Source of the DNA: an uncultured Lachnospiraceae bacterium
Lineage (GTDB): Bacteria; Bacillota; Clostridia; Lachnospirales; Lachnospiraceae
DNA length: 64,000 nt
NCBI GenBank assembly: GCA_947628225.1
Contig: CANQYY010000005.1
Location: forward strand, 1 to 64,000
Direction: 5' to 3'
The position numbers were made by a program, and so were the translations under genes. Numbering within the stretch: the first letter of the stretch is position 1; every line of letters starts with the position of its first letter. Below are positions 15,411 through 26,081 of the stretch, one piece after another. The notes under the pieces are model-generated. The model saw only the letters and a list, made by a program, of their open reading frames with translations. It searched no databases and was not told the origin of the DNA.

Positions 15411-17445
15411 TCAGGAAAACCGCTCAACAATTTTACGTATCGAAACAGCGTTATCCTGATTGGCATCTGCAATGGCAGACAATTCCTCTGTTGTTTTTTC
15501 TATCTGCTCTGTTTTTTCCATAACCTCTTTTGTGCCGACAACAGACCTTCCGGGGATGTCCTGGACTCCCTCAATCTGAGCCTTAATACTGGACACGGCG
15601 TCTACAAAGGTATTTGCCGACTGTTTAATATCCTTAATGATATTTTGGATTTCTTCAATAGAAACATCATATTCATTTGTTGCCTTGGCAAAATCTTCAA
15701 AGGATGTCTGGATATCTTCCTGTAAAAACGCAACAATATTGTCAAAACATGTTTGTATTTTTGAGATGTTCATTTTGGTATCATTACAAATAGTTTGAAT
15801 CTCCGTTGCAGTAGAAGAAGAACTGTTTGCCAGATTTCCAATCTCGCCTGCCACTACGGCAAAGCCTTTTCCTGCCTCTCCGGCTCTTGCCGCTTCAATG
15901 GATGCATTCAGAGAGAAGATTTGTCTGGCTGGTGATCTCCAAAATCTGTGTTGCCATTTCATCAATGCGGGTCAGGGACTGGAGATTTAACATAGCCTGA
16001 GCAATCGCCTTTTTATTTTCTTCAATGCGTATACCAGTAGTTTGTAAAGAGGAGTTGACAATTTCTCGCATCTGAAATACCTTACCGCTCAATTCGCTGC
16101 TTTGCTCTGCGCCGACTTGGATCTTGTTTTCTACCTGCGATACAATGTCTGCGATTTCGCCAATCTCGCTATCTACCTTTTTCACAGTGTCAGTAATGGA
16201 TTCTGTATGCTGCGCAAACTGCTCCGTTGTGGAGGAGTTCTCCTCTACGCATTGGATGAGTACTTTAGAGGAATCCGACATACCGATTGCCGAGTCCGTT
16301 AAGGAATCGGAACAGCGGTTTAAGGTACGGACAATATCGGAAAGGGAATCATACAGAGAATCCAGAGCGGTTGCGATTTGACCGACCTCGCTTTTTTGGT
16401 TGATATACTTATCCAGCTTATGTTCTTTTTGCAGTTTCAGATCCTTCAGGCGGATAATCGCTTTTTCCACATATTTCAGCGGCGCGGTGCTAAATCGGAT
16501 TAACAGCCAGGATAACAGGCTGATCAGCAAATCGATGATAATACAAATGATTCCCAATATCTTCATGCTGGCGTTAGCATCTGCATAGATATTGTCTTCG
16601 CTGTTGCGGGAAACAACTGCCCATTTATGTTTTGGGATATATTGATAAGCAGCAATCGATTTGCCGTTATCTTTATCCGTATATTCCCTGTAACCGTTTC
16701 CCTCGCTTTCGTTTTTCTGAATTGCTGAAACAAGAGAAAGTAACATTTCATCCTGAATCTCTGTCGCCATCAGAGATTCATCCTCGTCAAAAATGTACAT
16801 CCCCGTTTCAATATTCAGCATGGAATATCTGGTCCCCTTATCCTGTGTGTAGGTCAATAACGATTTTAAGCTGTCGGCAAACGGGCCGCCGCCAACATAT
16901 CCGACTATGGTTTTTCCGTCAGTATCAAAAACAGGACAGTAAAGAGAAAGAATTAATTTCTTAGATGCGGGGGATACAATAATACCGGCATCATAGAGCC
17001 CATTCGCAGAGGTCATGGCATCCTGGAGGGCTTTTAAAGGTTCGCCTTCCCGCGTAGTCATGCCAACTACCTTGGGATTGGAATGGGCGATGACATGGGT
17101 ATTCCATTCGCCGATATAGAGTCCCTCCCAATTATCCAATTCGGAATAATATTTTTCTGTATACGCCTACGCCAGTTTCTTTTTTTGGGCATCCTTCGGA
17201 TTTTTCAGAAAGTCCCGGACAACGGAATTTTCACTGAAAGCAGTTAATAAATCTTCCTGATGCGTTACATACTCGTTAATAATACTCGTTTGTGCAGTCA
17301 GCGAGGTATTTAAATTTTCTATTTGGGATTGCTTCATCATGGATGTCATGCTTCTGCCTGCGATTATGTAAAGCAATGACATGCTGATAGTGGTTACCAA
17401 CAATATAAATATTGTGATAATGGTACTCATCTTTTGATTTTTCAT
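15411..17445 (-). pseudogene. methyl-accepting chemotaxis protein, broken by a stop and a frameshift
   Basis: Read from 17445, the gene encodes an N-terminal membrane helix, a Cache-type extracellular sensor, a second helix near 16,540, a HAMP-like linker and the chemoreceptor signalling domain. Two lesions are visible. First, an in-frame TAG at 17167-17169 interrupts KKLA-stop-AYTEKYY, consistent with a CAG to TAG change. Second, at the signalling hairpin tip the frame shifts within a CT-rich tract (near 15925): SQTNLL is followed in another frame by LNASIEAARAGEAGKGFAVVAGE. Adding one CT unit restores the conserved sequence. GGAG upstream of 17445 fixes the start. The gene is divergent from a hybrid kinase. 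Confidence 0.85.
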
Positions 17446-17689
17446 AATGTTCTCCATTCTGGAGCGCTTATGCGGCGGGGCGGTGGAAAATCCGTGAATG
17501 CAATTTCTCAGCCGCCGTCCCTTACTATTTGCGGCGCTCCGAAACAAATAGTAATGCGGTTAGAGTGAACAGGGGAAATTCTGTCCGTAAATCCACTATA
17601 AATATAATGACTTAATTATAATTTAAATTCATCTTAAAATCAATATGGAAAATGGAAAAAGAAACAAGTGAAAACCGACGGAATGTTTA

Positions 17690-17718
17690 TTGCAACATCC
17701 GGGCGTCTATGCTACAAT
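17690..17718 (+). promoter_or_regulatory. promoter of the hybrid sensor kinase gene
   Basis: TTGCAA (17690-17695) and TACAAT (17713-17718) lie 17 bases apart in the 368-base gap between the divergent chemoreceptor pseudogene and the kinase. I see no further gene in that gap. Confidence 0.55.
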
Positions 17719-17813
17719 ATAAAGACAGTAAATAGGCAGATAAAGAGGCGGCTGTCCATAACGGTTCTCAGCTGGAGTACGCCGCAGATGATGGAGAAAG
17801 GTTACGGAATTTA

Positions 17814-20744
17814 ATGAAAAAAGAAAATAGAAGACTAATTTTAAAAATTATATTTTTCGGAGCGCTTCTGGCGTTTGTGCTTTTTTCCTTTTATGATTTT
17901 ATAAGGGATAACAGACAGCGTATTCTGGAGCAAAACGACAATTTTATCGAGGCGGCGACGGAGCAGTCTGCCGCGCGGCTGAATGATTTGATCAATCTGT
18001 CGAGTAAAGATGTGGAGATGATGGCTTATTTTTACGGCTCCGTAATGACAAAACCCGTAGTAGATACGGATATGCTGAAAGACATGACGAAACAGTCATT
18101 TTTTGACTATGTGGAATTTATCTCATCCGATGGAAAAGATTTGACGGCAGATGGCAGAAGGGCAGATTTGAGGGACCGGGAGTATTTCCAACAGGGGATG
18201 AAAGGGAAAAGCGGGAAATGCGTCATACATAATTCCAAAATCACGAATGAAACATTATTGATCTTTTATACGCCCTTTTATTATAAAGAGAAACGGATTG
18301 GCGTATTAAGCGGCATTATACGGGAGGAAAATGTGCAGTCTATTTTATCCTCCCAGTACTTCGGCGTACAGGGGAGCAGCTATTTACTGGAGCGCAATGG
18401 AGATGTCCTCCTTTACGCAGGGGATGGCTCAAAACCGGAGAATCTGCTGAAAAACCTGAAAGAGAAAGATAAGTTGTATGAACGGGATTTGGCGAAGTTA
18501 GAGCAGGCGCTTCGGGACGGCAGTTCCACCAGCTTTAACTACAGGGGATCTAACGGCGCCGGGAATGCGTATGTTACAGCTTTAGCAGACGGTGAGTGGC
18601 TGTTAGTGCAGAGTTTTCCTTCCGCCCTTACAAAGGGGATGGCAGAGGGGGCGGACAGCGCTGGCATCCGTCTGGAAATCAAATTGATTATTGCCTTTTT
18701 GCTATACATTCTTTACCTCTTATTGAGAAACCGAATGCAGAAAAGGGAGCTGATGAATGAAAATCAGGAAATCTTAAGGATTGTAGACGCCGTTCCCCAA
18801 CTATTCTCCCGGTTTGCTCTGGTAGATTTTGAGTTCGGTACTTATGAATATCTGGAAGGTAAAAAAAGCGGCGCGCCGGAAAAGGGGAAATATCGGGATC
18901 TCATCCATTATCTGGAGCCCAGATATATGGCGGAAGATGATAACAGTGAAAAGATGAGTACGGTAATATCACAGGAACATGTGCAGCAGCATCTGTCAGA
19001 GGATGTCCCATATCTCCAGTATGAGTATCAGATTGATATGGACGGCCGCCAGTGGGAAAATATGTATATTTTATGCCTGAAAAGAAAAGGCGGGATTCCC
19101 GTCCGCGTCCTGTTTGCCATTCAGAAGGTTACCGCTATAAAAGAGAGGGAGTTGGAAATTCGCCTTGCGCTCAAAAGCGCCTCGGAGGATGCAGAAGCTG
19201 CCAATCGCGCCAAATCCGATTTTCTGGCGCGGATGTCCCATGATATCCGCACGCCGATGAATGCCATTATGGGAATGACGGCTGTGGCTGCGATGCACCT
19301 GGACGACAGAGAGCGGTTGACGGATTGCCTCAGCAAGATTACGATTTCCAGCCGCCACCTGCTGGCGCTGATTAATGATGTGCTGGATATGTCCAAGATT
19401 GAAAGCGGAAAAGTTACATTGTCAGAAGAACCCTTTAACATAGCAGATATTGTGGAAAGTGTTGTGACAATAATCCGGCCGCAGATAAATAGCAAAAAAC
19501 AGCAGTTGAAGGTACATATTTCCGATATTAACCATGAAGATGTACTGGGAGATACCCTCCGGCTCCGTCAGATTTTTGTAAATATATTGAGCAATGCCAT
19601 GAAATTTACACCGGAAAACGGAACGATTACGTTTTCCATTCGGGAGTGCGATTCCCGGATTTATGGGATGGGCTGTTATGAATTTATCTGCGAGGATACG
19701 GGCATGGGAATGGATGAAGAATTTGTCAAGACGATTTTTGCTCCTTTTTCCCGCTCACAGGATTCTGTCAGCCGGAATATTGAGGGTACCGGACTGGGGA
19801 TGTCGATTACCCGTAACATTGTGCGCATGATGGATGGAGATATTCAGGTAGAAAGCAAACCGGGGGAAGGCTCAAAATTTACGGTTCAGATTCATCTGAA
19901 ATTACAGGATACGGAAATGGATGATGTACGGGAACTGGAAGACCTGAAGGTTCTGGTAGCGGATGATGATGAGGATTGCTGTGTCAGCACCTGCGATATT
20001 TTAGAGAACATTGGCATGCGGGCGGAATGGGTGCTGAGCGGCGAAGAAGCGATACAGCGGACCGTGGATGCCTGCGAAGCCGGCGAGGATTTTGCCGCGG
20101 TAATTCTGGATTGGAAAATGCCGGGCAAGGATGGCGTTGAAACGGCGAGGGAGATTCGCAGCCGGATAGGCAACAAGGTGCCGATTATTATTCTGTCTGC
20201 GTACGATTGGACAGAAGTGGAGGGACAGGCGAGAGAGGCAGGCATTCAGGCATTTATTGAAAAACCGCTGTTCCGTTCCCGGCTGGTCTATGCGCTTAAA
20301 TCCGTGCTGGTACAGGATATGGAAGATAAGAATCTGGAAACCAATGAGCTGCAGCAGGCAAGCTATGAGGGGAAGCGGATTCTTTTGGTAGAAGATAACG
20401 AGATTAACCGGGAAATTGCAGTGGAATTACTGTCCTTTACTAACGTTCTTGTAGAAGAGGCAGAGGATGGTCAGTGTGCGGTAGATATGGTGGAAAAGAA
20501 TCCGCCGGGGTATTATGATCTGGTTTTCATGGATATTCAAATGCCCGTTATGGACGGATATGAAGCGGCCCGCCGCATTCGTAGCATGAATCGGGAGGAT
20601 ACGGCGGAAATCCCGATTATTGCCATGACGGCCAATGCCTTTGCCGATGATATAAGGGAGGCGCTGGAATCGGGAATGAACGACCATATGGCAAAGCCAG
20701 TGGAAGTTGCCAAGTTGTTGGAAATGCTGGGAAAATGGCTGTGA
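17814..20744 (+). CDS. hybrid sensor histidine kinase with two receiver domains
   Basis: A 976-residue membrane-bound signalling protein. Order: membrane helix (about 8-26), extracellular Cache-like sensor (30-285), second helix (about 290-306), a divergent PAS-like linker, HisKA with phospho-accepting His476 (FLARMSHDIRTPMNAIMG), HATPase with N, G1 and G2 boxes (CEDTGMGMD; GTGLGMSI), receiver 1 (from about 710, phospho-Asp766 in LDWKMPG) and receiver 2 (from about 854, Asp907 in MDIQMPVMDG). Lack of a DNA-binding output implies phosphorelay or control of a partner. The Cache sensor resembles that of the neighbouring broken chemoreceptor in architecture. A kinase-like gene follows after 36 bases. 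Confidence 0.92.
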   Translation: MKKENRRLILKIIFFGALLAFVLFSFYDFIRDNRQRILEQNDNFIEAATEQSAARLNDLINLSSKDVEMMAYFYGSVMTKPVVDTDMLKDMTKQSFFDYVEFISSDGKDLTADGRRADLRDREYFQQGMKGKSGKCVIHNSKITNETLLIFYTPFYYKEKRIGVLSGIIREENVQSILSSQYFGVQGSSYLLERNGDVLLYAGDGSKPENLLKNLKEKDKLYERDLAKLEQALRDGSSTSFNYRGSNGAGNAYVTALADGEWLLVQSFPSALTKGMAEGADSAGIRLEIKLIIAFLLYILYLLLRNRMQKRELMNENQEILRIVDAVPQLFSRFALVDFEFGTYEYLEGKKSGAPEKGKYRDLIHYLEPRYMAEDDNSEKMSTVISQEHVQQHLSEDVPYLQYEYQIDMDGRQWENMYILCLKRKGGIPVRVLFAIQKVTAIKERELEIRLALKSASEDAEAANRAKSDFLARMSHDIRTPMNAIMGMTAVAAMHLDDRERLTDCLSKITISSRHLLALINDVLDMSKIESGKVTLSEEPFNIADIVESVVTIIRPQINSKKQQLKVHISDINHEDVLGDTLRLRQIFVNILSNAMKFTPENGTITFSIRECDSRIYGMGCYEFICEDTGMGMDEEFVKTIFAPFSRSQDSVSRNIEGTGLGMSITRNIVRMMDGDIQVESKPGEGSKFTVQIHLKLQDTEMDDVRELEDLKVLVADDDEDCCVSTCDILENIGMRAEWVLSGEEAIQRTVDACEAGEDFAAVILDWKMPGKDGVETAREIRSRIGNKVPIIILSAYDWTEVEGQAREAGIQAFIEKPLFRSRLVYALKSVLVQDMEDKNLETNELQQASYEGKRILLVEDNEINREIAVELLSFTNVLVEEAEDGQCAVDMVEKNPPGYYDLVFMDIQMPVMDGYEAARRIRSMNREDTAEIPIIAMTANAFADDIREALESGMNDHMAKPVEVAKLLEMLGKWL

Positions 20745-20780
20745 TAAAAAATTATCGACAGGAGATTCGGGGGAAAGAGA

Positions 20781-21686
20781 ATGGGGATATTACAGGCAGG
20801 CTCTTTAAAAGAAGCAGTTACCGCTCTTTTCGGAGAAAATCTGCGCATTGTCGGCAGACGTCCGGTGTATGGCGGCGATATAAACCAATCGTACCGCCTG
20901 TCCTTTTCAGACGGGACCTCGGTATTTATGAAATGCAATGGCATGAATAACCTTTCCTTTTTTGAGGCAGAGGCAGAGGGGCTGGCAGCGCTGGGCGGAA
21001 CCGGCGCCATAGGGGTGCCGCGGGCATTGGCGCTGGGGACGGACCGGGACGGGAGAATGTCGTTTTTACTTATGGAATATTTGGAGGCCGCGCCAAAAAC
21101 AGACGGATACTGGGAAGTGTTTGGCAGAGAGCTTGCGGCGCTCCACCGTGCAGACTGCCGCAGTTATGTCCCGGCAGATGACAATATGCCGTATGGATTT
21201 AAAAAAGATAATTATATTGGCGCATCTGTTCAGATCAATACTCCAAAGGAGAACTGGGCTGCTTTCTTTCGGGAGTGCCGGCTGCTTCCGCAGATTTACC
21301 GGGCGGAGAAATATTTTGACTCCCGGATGCGTAAGCAGTGCAGAAAGCTGCTTGATAATCTGGATTCTTATCTGCCGGAGCCGGAATTTCCTTCCCTTCT
21401 CCATGGGGATTTGTGGAGCGGGAATGCAATCTGTGGCCCTGACGGAAAAGCATGGATTCTTGATCCGGCAGTATACGTTGGGCATTTTGAGGCGGAGCTG
21501 GCAATGACAGAATTGTTTGGAAAGTATCCGGCTTCCTTCTACGAGGCATACAGCGAGATAAACCGGATTGACAGCGGATATCAGGACAGGAGGGATTTGT
21601 ACAATCTCTATCATCTATTGAATCATCTGAATCTGTTTGGAGGCTCTTATTACAATTCCGTGCAGAGTATTGTAAACAGGTTTTAA
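20781..21686 (+). CDS. fructosamine kinase family protein
   Basis: A 301-residue cytoplasmic kinase of the fructosamine-3-kinase/aminoglycoside phosphotransferase fold. Visible are the nucleotide-loop region with K51 (SVFMKCNG), the catalytic loop LLHGDLWSGN, and DPAVYVGHFEAELAMTELFG carrying the metal-binding Asp. Family members phosphorylate ketosamines on glycated proteins or small molecules so that they decompose, repairing glycation. Length is typical. GGGGGAAAGAG lies before the start. It follows the sensor kinase closely and precedes feoB by 30 bases. Confidence 0.87.
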   Translation: MGILQAGSLKEAVTALFGENLRIVGRRPVYGGDINQSYRLSFSDGTSVFMKCNGMNNLSFFEAEAEGLAALGGTGAIGVPRALALGTDRDGRMSFLLMEYLEAAPKTDGYWEVFGRELAALHRADCRSYVPADDNMPYGFKKDNYIGASVQINTPKENWAAFFRECRLLPQIYRAEKYFDSRMRKQCRKLLDNLDSYLPEPEFPSLLHGDLWSGNAICGPDGKAWILDPAVYVGHFEAELAMTELFGKYPASFYEAYSEINRIDSGYQDRRDLYNLYHLLNHLNLFGGSYYNSVQSIVNRF

Positions 21687-21716
21687 CATAACAACGGGAT
21701 AAAAGGAAGATAAGCG

Positions 21717-24074
21717 ATGACACTAAAAGAATTACCAATGGGAAAAATGGCGACTATTGCAACGGTGGGCGGCGACGGGGCGCTGCGGCAGCACTTTTTG
21801 GACATGGGGGTTATCCCCAATACAGATATTGTGCTGGTAAAATATGCTCCGCTCGGCGATCCCATGGAATTTATGATACACGGTTATGAGCTGACTCTGC
21901 GCGTGGCGGATGCGGATAAAATAGAAATAAAAGACATAAGAGAAGCCGTGCAGGAGGAGGGAAGGCCCGAAAGGGAAAAGCCTAAAAAGAGTATGGAACA
22001 TCCGGGCTTAGGAGAAGGGGGAAAATATCATGCGAAGGCGACGGAAAATCCGCTCCCGGAGGATGAGCCTCTGACATTTGCCCTTGCCGGAAACCAGAAT
22101 AGCGGCAAGACGACCCTTTTTAACCAGTTGACAGGGGCGAACCAGCACGTTGGCAATTTTCCCGGCGTTACGGTAGACAGGAAAGATGGCGTGATAAAAG
22201 GGCATGCCAACACCCGGATTACGGATTTGCCGGGTATTTATTCCATGTCGCCGTATTCCAGTGAGGAAATGGTAACGCGGGCGTTTGTGCTGCAGGAAAA
22301 TCCGAAAGGGATTATCAATGTTGTGGATGCGTCCAATCTGGAGCGGAATCTTTATCTGACAATGCAGCTGATGGAGTTGGATATTCCCATGGTGCTGGCG
22401 CTTAATATGATGGATGAAATCCGGGGAAATGGCGGCTCCATTCAAATAAATGAAATGGAAGAAATGCTGGGAATCCCGGTGATACCAATTTCTGCGGCAA
22501 AAAATGAGGGGATTCAGGAACTGGCAGATCATGCGCTCCATGTGGCGAAATATCAGGAGCGGCCGGGAAGGATTGATTTTTGCGGCGCAGACAAAAACGG
22601 CGGCGCCGTACACAGATGCCTCCATGCTATTATGCACCTGATTGAAGATCATGCAAAACGGGCGGGCATTCCGATTCGCTTTGCCGCCGGCAAACTGGCA
22701 GAGGGGGACAAAAGCATTCTGGACAGTCTGGATCTGGATCAGAATGAGAAAGAGATGTTAGAGCATATCATCTGCCAGATGGAAAAAGAAAGCGGAATGG
22801 ATCGGGCGGCGGCCATTGCGGATATGAGATTTTCCTTTATTCAGGATGTATGCGAAGCAACCGTTGTAAAACCCAGAGAGAGTAAGGAGCACGCCAGAAG
22901 CGCTGGGATTGACAAAATCCTGACAGGAAAATATACAGCCATTCCTGCCTTTATTGGGATTATGGGAATTGTTTTCTGGCTGACCTTTCATGTTGTCGGG
23001 GCGGGACTCCAGCAACTGTTGGAAATGGGGATTGCCGGGCTGTCTGATTTGACGGACGCCGGGCTTACCGCGATTCATGTTAATGAGGCGCTTCATTCCC
23101 TCATTATCGACGGCATTTTTAACGGCGTCGGCAGTGTTTTGAGTTTTTTACCTATTATTGTGACCCTGTTTTTCTTTCTGTCCTTATTGGAAGACAGCGG
23201 CTATATTGCCAGAGTTGCCTTTGTCATGGACAGGCTCCTGAGGAAAATAGGATTATCGGGAAGAAGCATCGTACCGATGTTAATCGGCTTTGGCTGTACG
23301 GTTCCGGGAGTTATGGCAACCAGGACTCTGCCTTCCGAGCGTGACAGAAAAATGACGATTCTTCTGACGCCGTTTATGAGCTGCTCTGCCAAAGTACCAA
23401 TTTATGCTTTTTTTACGGCAGTGTTTTTTCCCAAATACGGAGCCCTTATTATGATAGCCCTATACCTGCTGGGAATTGTTTTTGGCATTGTGATGGCTTT
23501 GATCATGAAGGGAACGGCGTTTAAAGGAGAAGCCGTGCCGTTTATCATGGAGCTTCCGAACTACCGGCTGCCGGGGATAAAAAATGTGGGACACCTGCTC
23601 TGGGACAAGGCAAAGGATTTTTTGCAGCGCGCCTTTACGATTATTTTTATTGCCACGATTATCATTTGGTTTTTGCAGACTTTTGATTTCCGGCTGAATG
23701 TTGTGACGGATTCAAAGGACAGCATACTGGCAATGGCGGCAAGCCTGATTGCGCCGGTTCTTGCTCCGCTGGGGCTGGGGGACTGGAGGATTTCTACCGC
23801 CCTTATTACCGGCTTTATGGCAAAAGAAAGCGTGGTATCTACGTTACTGGTGCTGTTGGGGACAAAGGATGTGCTGTATCACGCCATCACTCCCCTTGCC
23901 ACGGCGAGCCTGTTAGTATTCTGCCTTTTGTATACCCCTTGTGTAGCCGCTATTGCATCGGTAAAACGGGAACTTGGCAGAAAATGGGCTGTCGGCGTTG
24001 TCATTGGACAATGTATCATTGCCTGGATAGCAGCGTTTATCGTAAGACTTATCGGGCTGCTTTTCGGACTGTAA
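21717..24074 (+). CDS. feoB: ferrous iron transporter FeoB with fused FeoA domain
   Basis: A 785-residue inner-membrane Fe2+ importer. Residues 1-75 form an SH3-like FeoA domain (LKELPMGKMATIATVGG ... YELTLR), joined by a charged linker to the FeoB GTPase. The GTPase has G1 GNQNSGKT (about 124-131), G2 in PGVTVDRK, G3 DLPGIYS, G4 NMMD and G5 SAAKNEG. The membrane part contains the two Gate regions, including GFGCTVPGVMATRTL and SCSAKVPIYAFF with conserved Cys residues. FeoA and FeoB are usually separate genes. AAAGGAAG supports the start. It supplies iron for the many iron-sulfur enzymes nearby. Confidence 0.95.
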   Translation: MTLKELPMGKMATIATVGGDGALRQHFLDMGVIPNTDIVLVKYAPLGDPMEFMIHGYELTLRVADADKIEIKDIREAVQEEGRPEREKPKKSMEHPGLGEGGKYHAKATENPLPEDEPLTFALAGNQNSGKTTLFNQLTGANQHVGNFPGVTVDRKDGVIKGHANTRITDLPGIYSMSPYSSEEMVTRAFVLQENPKGIINVVDASNLERNLYLTMQLMELDIPMVLALNMMDEIRGNGGSIQINEMEEMLGIPVIPISAAKNEGIQELADHALHVAKYQERPGRIDFCGADKNGGAVHRCLHAIMHLIEDHAKRAGIPIRFAAGKLAEGDKSILDSLDLDQNEKEMLEHIICQMEKESGMDRAAAIADMRFSFIQDVCEATVVKPRESKEHARSAGIDKILTGKYTAIPAFIGIMGIVFWLTFHVVGAGLQQLLEMGIAGLSDLTDAGLTAIHVNEALHSLIIDGIFNGVGSVLSFLPIIVTLFFFLSLLEDSGYIARVAFVMDRLLRKIGLSGRSIVPMLIGFGCTVPGVMATRTLPSERDRKMTILLTPFMSCSAKVPIYAFFTAVFFPKYGALIMIALYLLGIVFGIVMALIMKGTAFKGEAVPFIMELPNYRLPGIKNVGHLLWDKAKDFLQRAFTIIFIATIIIWFLQTFDFRLNVVTDSKDSILAMAASLIAPVLAPLGLGDWRISTALITGFMAKESVVSTLLVLLGTKDVLYHAITPLATASLLVFCLLYTPCVAAIASVKRELGRKWAVGVVIGQCIIAWIAAFIVRLIGLLFGL

Positions 24075-24146
24075 AGGAAAGAATATTAGAAAGAGCATAA
24101 AATCTGTATTTCTGTATAGACTAACGACAGAAATGGAGATGGTGCA

Positions 24147-25331
24147 ATGCTTATAAAAAACGGGAAAATCCTGACAATGTCAGGACAGGATTATGAAAAC
24201 GGTTATGTCCATGTAACGGGCAGTAAAATTACATCGGTGGGGGATATGGCGGCGCTTCCGCCGGAGTTATCAGAAAAAAAGGGAACGGAAGAAGAACCGG
24301 TGCTGGATGTGCAGGGGGCATGGGTTATGCCCGGTTTAATTGACGCCCACTGTCATGTCGGCATTACAGAAGAAAAATGGGGAATGGTGGGAGATGACTG
24401 TAACGAAATGACTAACCCCGTGACCCCGCAGCTGCGGGCGCTGGATGCCGTAAATCCAATGGATCCTGCCTTCCATGATGCCATTATCGCCGGAATTACT
24501 TCCCTGCTGACAGGGCCCGGCAGTTCCAATGTGGTAGGGGGACAGTCCCTGTTTATGAAAGTGCAGGGACGGTGTCTGGATAAAATGGTAATCAAAGCGC
24601 CGGCGGCAATGAAGGCAGCTTTTGGCGAAAATCCGAAAATGAATTACGGGGATAACGATAAGATGCCGGGCAGCAGGATGGCTATCGGAGCTATGCTGCG
24701 GGAGGAATTGTATAAGGCATGCCGCTACCTTGAAAAGAAAAAACAGGGGGAGCTTGCTCCGGGGGAGGAGGACTTCCGGATGGAGTGCTGGATTCCTGTT
24801 CTTGAGAAAAAAATTCCGTTAAAGGCTCATGCTCATCGGGCAGACGATATACTGACGGCGATTCGGATTGCGAAGGAATTTGATTTGGATATGACGCTGG
24901 ATCACTGTACGGAAGGGCACCTTATCGCAGATGAAATTGCAGAATCGGGATTTCCGGTTATTGTGGGGCCGGATTTGACCTCCCGCTCTAAAATAGAAGT
25001 AAAGAATCTGAGTTTTAAGACAGCCGGGGTACTGGAGCGAGCGGGAATAAAAACGGCGATTATGACAGATCATCCTGTTTCCCTGATACGCTATCTGCCG
25101 CTTTGCGCGGGCCTCAGCGTTAAACAGGGGCTTTCCATGGAGGGCGGCCTGCGGGCGATAACGATACATGCGGCTGAGATTTGCGGCGTTTCGGATTGCG
25201 TCGGTTCCCTGGAAGCAGGAAAGGATGCCGATATTGCAGTCTTTACGGGGAATCCGATGGAAGTATTTAGCGAAACATTGTTTACCATTATCAATGGCAG
25301 TATAATATACCAAAAAGGAAAGGAGTGCTGA
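24147..25331 (+). CDS. amidohydrolase family protein
   Basis: A 394-residue metal-dependent hydrolase of the imidazolonepropionase/dihydroorotase-like amidohydrolase superfamily. Metal ligands are visible as HCH in LIDAHCHVG, HAHRADD near residue 230, H in DHCTEGH near 252, and D in MTDHPVSL near 313. The C-terminal beta domain ends with SLEAGKDADIAVFTG and a TIINGSIIY strand typical of the family. The substrate is unknown. Its stop is 2 bases before the next gene, so it is probably co-transcribed with the flavin reductase-rubredoxin gene. Confidence 0.85.
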   Translation: MLIKNGKILTMSGQDYENGYVHVTGSKITSVGDMAALPPELSEKKGTEEEPVLDVQGAWVMPGLIDAHCHVGITEEKWGMVGDDCNEMTNPVTPQLRALDAVNPMDPAFHDAIIAGITSLLTGPGSSNVVGGQSLFMKVQGRCLDKMVIKAPAAMKAAFGENPKMNYGDNDKMPGSRMAIGAMLREELYKACRYLEKKKQGELAPGEEDFRMECWIPVLEKKIPLKAHAHRADDILTAIRIAKEFDLDMTLDHCTEGHLIADEIAESGFPVIVGPDLTSRSKIEVKNLSFKTAGVLERAGIKTAIMTDHPVSLIRYLPLCAGLSVKQGLSMEGGLRAITIHAAEICGVSDCVGSLEAGKDADIAVFTGNPMEVFSETLFTIINGSIIYQKGKEC

Positions 25332-25333
25332 AC

Positions 25334-25933
25334 ATGAATAAGAGCGCAATGTATAAGATGGGTTATGGCCTTTATGTCCTGACGGCAAAGGGAGGAAAGG
25401 ACAATGGCTGTATTATCAATACAGCCATGCAGATAACGACCAATCCAAACCGGATACTTATTGGAGTGAACAAAGAAAATCTTACCCATGATATCATCCA
25501 ATACAATAAGGAATTTAATGTGTCCGTATTGACCGAGTCCGCTCCCTTTGAGTTATATTCCCATTTTGGTTATCAAAGCGGAAAAAATGTGGAAAAATTT
25601 GACGGCAGCATAGACTGCCGCCGGGCAGAGAACGGCATTTTTTACATTACGAAGGGAACCAATGCCTATATATCGGGAAAGGTGGCAGAAAGCATTGACA
25701 GCGGAACCCACACCCTGTTCATTGCGGATGTGACGGGAGCAGAGGTTCTGGGTGAAGACCCCTCTGTAACCTATGATTATTATCAGAAATACATAAAACC
25801 TAAACCGGATCAGTCGGTAAAGAGAGGATACCGTTGTAAAATATGCGGATATGTTTATGAAGGGGAGGAGCTGCCTCCGGATTTTACCTGCCCTATCTGC
25901 AAACACGGCGCCGCTGATTTTGAGAAGATCTAA
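25334..25933 (+). CDS. flavin reductase-rubredoxin fusion (high molecular weight rubredoxin)
   Basis: A 199-residue redox protein. Residues 1-150 are a flavoredoxin-like FMN-binding domain (NTAMQITTNPNRILIGVNKENLTHDII). The last 45 residues are a rubredoxin with YRCKICGYVYEG and FTCPICKHG, giving the four Cys that bind one iron. Such fusions pass electrons from NAD(P)H to flavodiiron proteins and serve in oxygen or nitric oxide detoxification in anaerobes. AAGGAAAGGAG precedes the ATG at 25334. No flavodiiron gene is in the window. Confidence 0.88.
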   Translation: MNKSAMYKMGYGLYVLTAKGGKDNGCIINTAMQITTNPNRILIGVNKENLTHDIIQYNKEFNVSVLTESAPFELYSHFGYQSGKNVEKFDGSIDCRRAENGIFYITKGTNAYISGKVAESIDSGTHTLFIADVTGAEVLGEDPSVTYDYYQKYIKPKPDQSVKRGYRCKICGYVYEGEELPPDFTCPICKHGAADFEKI

Positions 25934-26081
25934 AAGATGTATCAACTGTTAATGGCAACTTTTACAAAAGAATGGAGAAATACGCCGGAGAAGAAATTTG
26001 ATACAATAAAGACAAACGGGAACCGCAAAAAAAGGATGGCATATAATAGTATGAAAACAATTTTGCCGGAGATTATGGTCA

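Noticed and set aside
17140-17190. Programmed read-through of the in-frame TAG in the chemoreceptor gene
   Set aside because: A second, independent frameshift breaks the same gene, so simple decay is the better explanation.
21687-21716. Iron-responsive operator in front of feoB
   Set aside because: Only 30 bases separate it from the preceding gene and no Fur-like or DtxR-like palindrome is visible there.
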